Of a stretch of 35,080 nucleotides of DNA, positions 30,090-35,080 are shown one piece after another; positions within the stretch are counted from its first letter, which is position 1, and the number at the start of each line of letters is the position of its first letter. Position numbers and translations under genes: made by a program. The stretch comes from Massilia eburnea (GTDB lineage Bacteria > Pseudomonadota > Gammaproteobacteria > Burkholderiales > Burkholderiaceae_D): NCBI RefSeq assembly GCF_009720745.1, contig NZ_WNKX01000038.1, positions 1-35,080 of the forward strand, written 5' to 3'. Under the pieces are notes generated by a model, which made no database searches, had not been told where the DNA came from, and saw only the letters and a list, made by a program, of their open reading frames with translations.

Positions 30090-31027
30090 ACAGCTTTCTT
30101 GAGAGGTTTAAGGTCAACAGGTGTGCGGCTGGCAGGCATCGACGGCGCCTTGAGCGCCCAGGCCACGCTGGCGATACTCACCACCATGCCGACGATCTCC
30201 ATCCAGCCCGGACGGTAATGTTCAAGCCGAATGCTCAGCAGCACGGAAATCACCGGCGTCACGACGCCGATATACACCGCCTTTTGTGTGCCGATACGGT
30301 CGATCAGCGTGAAGTAGCAGGCAAATGCGATCACCGAACCAGCCAGCGACAGGTAGAGCAGGCCGCCCCAGTACGACGCCGTGGCCGGCATGACGAAGGA
30401 GTCGCCGCGCACCAGCGCCCACAGCGCTACCAGCACAGTACCCCACAACATGCCCCAGGCCATGGTCAGCAGCACATTCGGTTCATTCTGGCGCACCTTG
30501 ACCACCAGGGTATTGCCTACCGAGCTGGCAATGGTCGCACCCAGCGCCAGGGCCAGGCCGAGGATGAAATGCCCTTGGCCGCCCGCCATGACGTCACGCA
30601 GCGATTCGGCGATCGCATGGTAGAACAGCAGCACCACGCCGCCCACCGCCACACCGCCGGCCGCCCAGGTGCGCCAGGTAATCGGCGTGCCGAAGGCGAT
30701 CTTGTTCAGGATCGGATTCCAGAACACCATCAGCGCAAACAGCACCGCCACCAGGGCCGACACCACGTACTGCTCAGCGTTATAGGTGCCGATATAGCTC
30801 AGGCCAAACGTGCAGCAGCCCTGCAGAATGGTCCAGCGCTGCGCCTTCCACGACAGCTTGAGCTTGTCCCCGCGCAGCAGGCACCAGCCGAACAGGACCG
30901 CGGAGGCCAGCGCAAAGCGGTAGACGATGGAAACAGCCGGCGCGATATCCCCTAATTGCAGGGTGATCGCAAAGAAGGTCGAACCCCAGATCAGGCAGGC
31001 GAGAACGAAGAGTATTGAAGAAGGCAT
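30086..31027 (-). CDS. EamA/DMT-family transporter
   Basis: This 313-residue protein has about ten membrane spans in two EamA repeats. It starts 'LFVLACLIWGSTFFAI' (the family's W-G-S/T-F pattern), and the second half includes 'YWGGLLYLSLAGSVIAFACYF' split around the EamA exporter signature, then 'AVYIGVVTPVISVLLSIRL'. Members export amino acids, purines or other metabolites. It is translationally linked to the GNAT gene, which suggests related cargo, but the substrate is unknown. The ribosome site is weak. Confidence 0.9.
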   Translation of the reverse strand: MPSSILFVLACLIWGSTFFAITLQLGDIAPAVSIVYRFALASAVLFGWCLLRGDKLKLSWKAQRWTILQGCCTFGLSYIGTYNAEQYVVSALVAVLFALMVFWNPILNKIAFGTPITWRTWAAGGVAVGGVVLLFYHAIAESLRDVMAGGQGHFILGLALALGATIASSVGNTLVVKVRQNEPNVLLTMAWGMLWGTVLVALWALVRGDSFVMPATASYWGGLLYLSLAGSVIAFACYFTLIDRIGTQKAVYIGVVTPVISVLLSIRLEHYRPGWMEIVGMVVSIASVAWALKAPSMPASRTPVDLKPLKKAV

Positions 31028-31132
31028 CCCGCCAGTATAAGTGTTTCTTTAATGCAGCGCAGAGCGACAATGCGTGACAATTCGCGCCTTAAAAATCGGT
31101 AAGATTCAACTAGTTAAAGTCAGGAGGCAAGC

Positions 31133-31252
31133 ATGAATACGCAAACACGCATCTGGGTCGCGTCGGTGCTCGGCTATGTGGCCGCGACGGTCGTGATCCT
31201 GCTGGCCGGGGAAGCGCTGGCCCCCGACCCGATCAACGTCGTCTTGTTCTAG
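31133..31252 (+). CDS. Small single-span membrane protein of 39 residues
   Basis: A strong ribosome site (AGGAGG, 5 nt spacing) precedes an ATG at 31133, and the frame ends at TAG 31250-31252. The product starts MNTQTRIWVASVLGYVAATV and has one hydrophobic helix (about residues 8-26) and a short acidic/Pro tail. The stop shares the tetramer CTAG with the stop of the convergent Mpo1-like gene. Function unknown. Confidence 0.65.
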   Translation: MNTQTRIWVASVLGYVAATVVILLAGEALAPDPINVVLF

Positions 31253-31686
31253 TAAGCCAGGTTCAGGCGGCGATACAGCACGCCCAGCACAAACAAAGGC
31301 CCAATCAGCAGGAAGCGCAAGTCGTCGAAGAAGGATGGCTTCTTGCCCTCGATCTTGTGGCCGATGAACTGGCCGATCCAGGCCAGCACGAAGATCAAAA
31401 CACTCAGCGGCAACACAGCAGCCGGCGGCAGGGCGCCCAGCACAGCCAGGAAGAAGGCCGCCATCACCAGCATTCCCAGTCCGAAATTGCGCGACAGCTT
31501 GAAATAGTAGACAAGCGACGCCAGCACGCCAGCCACCGCCAACAGCGGATGGATGGCCCAGATCATCCCCAGCAGGCTGAACACGATGAGCGGCACGCAC
31601 ACGCAATGGATCGCTTCGTTGGTAGGGTTCAGGTGGCTTTCGCTGTACTTCAACAGCAGGGTAACAATGGCTCGCTGCTCGGACAT
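31249..31686 (-). CDS. Mpo1-like (DUF962) membrane protein
   Basis: This 145-residue protein has the DUF962/YGL010w signature: 'YSESHLNPTNEAIHCVCVP' near the N-terminus and 'GQFIGHKIEGKKPSFFDDL' near the C-terminus, with about four membrane spans between. Yeast Mpo1 of this family is an Fe-dependent dioxygenase that shortens 2-hydroxy fatty acids in phytosphingosine breakdown. The conserved His residues here (SH, IH and GH) are the likely metal ligands, but the bacterial role is not established. GGAGA lies upstream of the ATG. It ends in the same CTAG as the small plus-strand gene. Confidence 0.85.
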   Translation of the reverse strand: MSEQRAIVTLLLKYSESHLNPTNEAIHCVCVPLIVFSLLGMIWAIHPLLAVAGVLASLVYYFKLSRNFGLGMLVMAAFFLAVLGALPPAAVLPLSVLIFVLAWIGQFIGHKIEGKKPSFFDDLRFLLIGPLFVLGVLYRRLNLAY

Positions 31687-31763
31687 GGCGCCGGTCTCCG
31701 TTGTGATGTTTTATTTAGCACTACCGTTCGATTCTACACCCGAACTACCGCTAAAATGCACGA

Positions 31764-32264
31764 ATGGAATTGAAACGATGTTTTGACCCCGTGGTCGACC
31801 AGCACACACGCCTTCTGGTGCTGGGCAGCCTGCCGGGCGACAAGTCGCTGGCCGCGCAGGAGTACTACGGCAACCGACAGAACAAGTTCTGGCTTCTCAT
31901 GTCCGAGGTGATTGGCACGGAGCTTGTCCCGCTCGACTATTCATCCAGGCTGAAAGCGTTGCTGGAACACGGAGTCGGACTGTGGGATGTCGTGGCTGAA
32001 GCCCATCGCCCTGGAAGCCTGGACAGCAGGATCAGGGCGCGCAATGACAACGACTTGTGCGCTTTGCTTGCGCGCCATCCAAACATCAAGGCAATCGCCT
32101 TTAATGGCGGGACAGCCGCGAAGTTAGGGATTAAGGTGCTCGGTTCGCATGCTGCCAACTTCCAAATCGTGGAACTGCCTTCGAGCAGCCCGGCCTACAC
32201 CCTTGGCTACGCAGAAAAGGCAGTTCGGTGGCAGGCTTTGCGCGCTATCTTGCGCGCGACCTAG
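31764..32264 (+). CDS. DNA-deoxyinosine glycosylase (uracil-DNA glycosylase superfamily)
   Basis: This 166-residue protein has the family-6 (hypoxanthine-DNA glycosylase) motif 'LVLGSLPGDKSLAAQEYYGN' at about residues 18-37, followed by 'RQNKFWLLM' and the C-terminal 'LPSSSPA' loop. These correspond to the catalytic-pocket and intercalation motifs of the UDG superfamily. It excises hypoxanthine from deaminated adenine in DNA; some members also act on uracil. It is monocistronic and divergent from the Mpo1-like gene. The upstream sequence has no clear Shine-Dalgarno, but family length supports this start. Confidence 0.9.
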   Translation: MELKRCFDPVVDQHTRLLVLGSLPGDKSLAAQEYYGNRQNKFWLLMSEVIGTELVPLDYSSRLKALLEHGVGLWDVVAEAHRPGSLDSRIRARNDNDLCALLARHPNIKAIAFNGGTAAKLGIKVLGSHAANFQIVELPSSSPAYTLGYAEKAVRWQALRAILRAT

Positions 32265-32420
32265 TTGGCAGGCGGTGGCAGCACGCTGACGTTTGTCGTA
32301 GCTTGCCATCACCTCGCGTAGTGGCGATGTGAGACCGCCAATTTGCAGGCGGCAAAGTCGTACTGGACGACGAGTACAATCGGCTAAAAGCTGGCCTTTC
32401 CAATCTATCGATGAGTTTTG
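32265..32420. other. Non-coding stretch at the left edge of the AT-richer patch
   Basis: I see no gene here. It contains CGAGTACAATCGGCTAA (32371-32387), which recurs with one change at 34140-34156. From here on base composition is visibly lower in GC than in the preceding operons. Confidence 0.4.
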
Positions 32421-32723
32421 ATGCGTAAAATCATTCTACTATTTGTTCTCGCAGCATTGGCCTGGAAGGGCTATGAAAAATATACCTTAAGTACACAGGT
32501 AGTGACTGAGCCTGTGATATTGACTGCTGGTGAGGAGCCGGTAACTGCTCCAGCACCTAAGATTCAGATAGGCCGTAGAGCATCGTTTGTATGTGATGGA
32601 CGGACCTATTGCAGCCAAATGACATCTTGCGAAGAGGCTACGTATTTTCTACAGCACTGCCCTAACGTCAAGATGGATGGCAATAACGACGGCATTCCAT
32701 GCGAGAAGCAATGGTGTAGATAG
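32421..32723 (+). CDS. Excalibur calcium-binding domain protein, membrane anchored
   Basis: This 100-residue protein starts MRKIILLFVLAALAWKGYEK, a signal anchor. The C-terminal 50 residues form an Excalibur domain: Cys pairs in 'FVCDGRTYCSQMTSCEEA' and the calcium-loop-like 'MDGNNDGIPCEKQWC' (DxDxDG variant followed by Cys-Glu). Such domains occur on extracytoplasmic proteins, often fused to nucleases or cold-shock domains; here it stands alone behind an anchor. The function beyond likely calcium binding is unknown. Confidence 0.8.
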   Translation: MRKIILLFVLAALAWKGYEKYTLSTQVVTEPVILTAGEEPVTAPAPKIQIGRRASFVCDGRTYCSQMTSCEEATYFLQHCPNVKMDGNNDGIPCEKQWCR

Positions 32724-32761
32724 ATGCGGTAAAGTTGCCAGTATGCCGAAATATAGGCTTT

Positions 32762-32872
32762 ATGCTCCGACGTTGGATCTTCGTTTCTGACGATGGCCAA
32801 ACAGTCGCAATCGGATACGGCAGTATGATTCTCTTACCGCACGACGTAACTCTGAGCAAGCCGAATATTTAA
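32762..32872 (+). pseudogene. Possible remnant of a small hypothetical gene
   Basis: A 36-codon frame reads MLRRWIFVSDDGQTVAIGYG, then a hydrophobic 'MILLPHDV' and an early stop. The motif RW-x-FVSDDGQTV-x-x-GY looks like the interior of a longer hypothetical protein known to me only by pattern. There is no ribosome site. It is more likely a fragment than a working gene. Confidence 0.3.
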
Positions 32873-32896
32873 ATTTACAGCAAAGGTAGGTTGGCC

Positions 32897-33220
32897 CTAA
32901 AGTAGAGAATAGATCGTCGATGCGATGAGACAGAGGAGAGCCACCGTGGTCATCGCTCCCAGAATCTTGGATTCCGTGCTTCTCTCCTCGACCTTTCCTT
33001 GCCTATTATTTGGCAGCGCCATCCTTGCGTCACTGCCGAGCATCGACGCGATTCGTGCGTTCGATTCCGAAATAATACCGGCCGTGCTCAGCAGGAGAAA
33101 CAGCATGGTCCAGTCGAAGCCGTGCGTAGCTAGCATCCAGGCCGAAATCGACAACCCGATGAAGCAAAGAATCTTGAATGAGATGGCGATAACGCTTAAT
33201 TTCTTGGATAGATTATTCAT
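32897..33220 (-). CDS. Hypothetical three-span membrane protein
   Basis: This 107-residue protein has hydrophobic segments at about residues 9-30, 37-50 and 88-106, separated by a charged loop with 'NNRQGKVEERSTESK'. It starts MNNLSKKLSVIAISFKI. It is preferred over the overlapping plus-strand frame (32925-33410) because of its regular membrane topology and normal composition. The ribosome site is weak. No family recognised. Confidence 0.6.
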   Translation of the reverse strand: MNNLSKKLSVIAISFKILCFIGLSISAWMLATHGFDWTMLFLLLSTAGIISESNARIASMLGSDARMALPNNRQGKVEERSTESKILGAMTTVALLCLIASTIYSLL

Positions 33221-33467
33221 TTGCGATCGGACTTTCGGTTATTCTGCAAGGATTGAGAAATGTAACCTTATCGTGCCAGGGCATCAAGCTATCGGACTCG
33301 GTGCATTAATGTTCATCTGCACTCTCGGAGCATATGCTATTTGCAAAGGCCTATTGGACGACATCACTTGCGCAACAAAGGGTGAAACTTTCAGCCGAGC
33401 AACATGCTAGGCTGCGTTGTGCAGGCCGGGTACGGCCAACAGCGGACATCGAACAGCATCTGAAGAC

Positions 33468-34100
33468 ATGGAAATAGAAGACTTGGAGTTGGGCGCTGTT
33501 TTTCAACCGGAATGGGATGCTCGCCCAATTCGCGTGCTCGCTTTCGATAGTGAACAGGTTATGTATGATTCCTGGCTACCGCATGCGTCCAAGTGGAGAA
33601 TAGACTCGTTAAGTCGGCGCATCTCGTATTATCGGATTCGGACCTCGTTCTTATTGAATAAGGCCTCGTACCTCCGGACAGAGATATACACTGAACAAGA
33701 ACGTGCAGTTCATCGACCCGATTTGCCATTTTCTTTCGCAAGAATCGATGGCCTTGAATGGCCAATGACTTGTCCTGCATCGACGCTTGACTTCCCGAAA
33801 TTGCTTTCGCAAGCCGCCAATGCGGAACAGTTGGTACTTGATGCGCCAAGAATTTACTTGGAGCCGTTCGGGCCGAAAGGTAGGCCCAAACCGAACGCAT
33901 TAGTTGCTGCGAAAAATGGGAAGGGCTTCACTGTCGAAGAGATGCTTTGGCATGCCGCTCGGCTTCAATTTCAACATCTTCGAGTAGAGAAGATTATTGA
34001 GGGCGTTGGAATCTATCGTTCGGGTATTCAACGCGGCCTACCTTCATATTATGTTTGGGGCGCAAAGAGCCGCTTGGGCATCTCAATATCAGAGAAATGA
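33468..34100 (+). CDS. Hypothetical soluble protein
   Basis: This protein has 210 residues from the ATG at 33468 (MEIEDLELGAVFQPEWDARP). It has no membrane segment. The N-terminal half carries 'VLAFDSEQVMYDSWLPHASKW' split around Asp-Ser, and the C-terminal half has 'KGFTVEEMLWHAARLQFQHLR'. The frame can be extended to 33417, but that part is low-quality and the shorter start is more natural. It lies in the AT-richer patch with codon use unlike the neighbouring operons, suggesting acquisition. Family unknown; an immunity-type or phage-associated role is possible but not supported by a motif. Confidence 0.55.
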   Translation: MEIEDLELGAVFQPEWDARPIRVLAFDSEQVMYDSWLPHASKWRIDSLSRRISYYRIRTSFLLNKASYLRTEIYTEQERAVHRPDLPFSFARIDGLEWPMTCPASTLDFPKLLSQAANAEQLVLDAPRIYLEPFGPKGRPKPNALVAAKNGKGFTVEEMLWHAARLQFQHLRVEKIIEGVGIYRSGIQRGLPSYYVWGAKSRLGISISEK

Positions 34101-34269
34101 TGGCGGTCCGATTCGGGGCGAATGCTCCAGTCAGTTGACCGAGTACAATCGGCCAATGACGGGCATGCGAAATCCGTGAGCACCGTAGTTTACGATCATG
34201 ACTTCTGAAGATGATGTATGGCTGCAGCCAAAAGCTGACTCTCGCGGCCAGCACTAGAAAACGAGTACT

Positions 34270-34764
34270 ATGAAATTCGATATTGAGAAGCCAGAGATAG
34301 TGAGATTCCTCGGGGCGTTGGAACGCTGCGGAGAAGTGGTTTCAAATTTCATGAAATTTTCGCCGACCGTCATCCCGTCTCAAGAGTTTGCGTCGCCGGC
34401 GCCATTGCTTGACCTTCTGCGCCACCCAGAATTCGTCGAATGCGCTAGTGAGTTGGGGGAGATCGACTTCAAGTCTATTCAATATTCCACACTGAACCGA
34501 TTGGAATTTGAGGGCTCGCTAGTTAGCGTCCTCGTAGAAGGCGGATGTTTTCGAAACTCGATTCCGGAGGATGAGGCGAGAAGGCTAGCTGGAGATGCTT
34601 TAGATGCGGCCTTTCCGAAGCCTTTTGATGACCTGTTAGTCTTCCGATTGGACGACCCGAGTTGGTGTCAATTTACGGACATTGCAATGGTCTCGCACTC
34701 ATATTTTGTGTGGCAAGGCGCAAGAGGATTGTGGTGGCTGCTCTCAGTGGCCGATACGGATTGA
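34270..34764 (+). CDS. Hypothetical acidic protein next to the insertion sequence
   Basis: This 164-residue acidic protein starts MKFDIEKPEIVRFLGALERC and contains 'FEGSLVSVLVEGGCFRNSIPEDEA' split around Gly-Cys, and a Trp-rich C-terminus (WQGARGLWWLL). No membrane span or known motif is seen. Its TGA (34762-34764) lies 10-12 nt before, or at, the apparent left end of the IS3-family element, so its natural 3' end may be missing. Composition matches the AT-richer patch. Confidence 0.6.
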   Translation: MKFDIEKPEIVRFLGALERCGEVVSNFMKFSPTVIPSQEFASPAPLLDLLRHPEFVECASELGEIDFKSIQYSTLNRLEFEGSLVSVLVEGGCFRNSIPEDEARRLAGDALDAAFPKPFDDLLVFRLDDPSWCQFTDIAMVSHSYFVWQGARGLWWLLSVADTD

Positions 34765-34773
34765 CCACCCTGC

Positions 34774-35080
34774 TGACCCTACCCCATTAAATAGTACCGT
34801 TTAAAGTTAGAAATTCCGGCATGATTTTCACCTCAAGAAGGGAGGCATGCCGTGAAGAGAAGCAAGTTTACTGAACAGCAGATCGCGTACGCCCTGAAGC
34901 AGGCAGAACTGGGCACCCCGGTGGACGAGGTCTGCAGGAAGATGGGCATCTCGGATGCCACGTTTTACAACTGGAAGAAAAAATTCGGCGGTCTGGGGCC
35001 ATCGGAGGTACGACGGCTCAAGCAGCTGGAGGAGGAGAACGCGAAGCTCAAGAAGCTGGTGGCCGACCTGGCGTTAGATA
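34774..35080 (+). mobile_element. Left end of an IS3-family insertion sequence (continues beyond window)
   Basis: A typical IS3-family orfA begins at 34852. About 78 nt upstream the sequence starts TGACCCTACCCC, compatible with the TG-initial, C-rich inverted repeats of this family. The exact boundary is uncertain and could be as early as 34762, since the right end and target duplication are outside the window. Confidence 0.65.
34852..35080 (+). CDS. IS3-family transposase OrfA (3' end outside window)
   Basis: The first 76 codons are visible. The start is GTG at 34852 with GGGAGG 6 nt upstream; the overlapping ATG at 34847 reads into an immediate stop. The product has the OrfA helix-turn-helix ('FTEQQIAYALKQAELGTP' and 'CRKMGISDATFYNWKKKF') and the leucine-zipper region ('VRRLKQLEEENAKLKKLV'). 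OrfA binds the IS ends and is normally joined to OrfB by frameshifting. Protein pattern resembles the IS407/IS51-like branches. Confidence 0.9.
   Translation, partial: MKRSKFTEQQIAYALKQAELGTPVDEVCRKMGISDATFYNWKKKFGGLGPSEVRRLKQLEEENAKLKKLVADLALD

Noticed and set aside
32925..33410. A 161-codon plus-strand frame
   Set aside because: It overlaps a minus-strand frame with clean membrane topology; the plus-strand product looks random.
1..35080. tRNA, rRNA, prophage or integron genes
   Set aside because: None seen on reading. No attC-like core or integrase was found in the AT-richer patch, and no cloverleaf-forming stretch was noticed, though no covariance search was possible.

Overview
The window looks like a chromosomal segment of a high-GC betaproteobacterium, most likely Oxalobacteraceae (Massilia, Duganella or Janthinobacterium type). 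The reasons are the trxA-rho-rpmE(type B)-GT39 order, the Rho sequence, and a histidine utilisation set that uses the HutF/HutG (formylglutamate) branch. This placement is inferred from protein resemblance and not computed.

Layout. (1) 1-3400: the end of a secreted repeat-domain protein, a small membrane protein with an FNR/Anr-type box upstream, a periplasmic solute-binding protein and a GT39 membrane glycosyltransferase. (2) 3359-5575: rpmE2, rho and trxA, all leftward, separated by strong hairpins including a perfect 57-bp palindrome. (3) 5725-11707, leftward: hutC, a 1566-residue hybrid sensor kinase with a THI5/NMT1-like sensor, and a stand-alone receiver whose last codons come from a repeat element. 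(4) 11813-19190: adaptive alkylation response (ada plus a 2OG-Fe(II) oxygenase), a LysR regulator divergent from an SRPBCC protein, a BlaI/M56 pair with recognisable operators, a GST and an exported amidohydrolase. (5) 19199-20195: a long inverted repeat, a small membrane-anchored protein and a solitary Xre/MbcA-type antitoxin. (6) 20258-29264: the hut operon, rightward, hutU-hutH-hutG-hutF-hutD-hutI, then a fused substrate-binding/permease protein of the quaternary-amine transporter type. A HutC-like operator lies inside the predicted promoter. (7) 29218-32264: two small ORFs, a strong terminator, a GNAT acetyltransferase overlapping an EamA exporter, an Mpo1-like protein and a deoxyinosine glycosylase. 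(8) 32265-35080: an AT-richer accessory patch of hypothetical genes and debris, ending in the left end of an IS3-family element.

How the genes work together. HutH, HutU, HutI, HutF and HutG convert histidine through urocanate, imidazolonepropionate, formimidoylglutamate and formylglutamate to glutamate plus formate. HutD is the usual accessory protein. HutC, encoded about 8.6 kb away, should repress the operon until urocanate accumulates. The fused transporter at the operon end probably imports histidine or a related imidazole compound, but no ATPase for it is visible here.

I did not find a clear new defence or mobile system. The most interesting items are the ATPase-less fused transporter in the hut operon, repeat elements that act as terminators and donate coding sequence, the kinase/receiver pair next to hutC, and two small genes that size-filtered annotation would miss.
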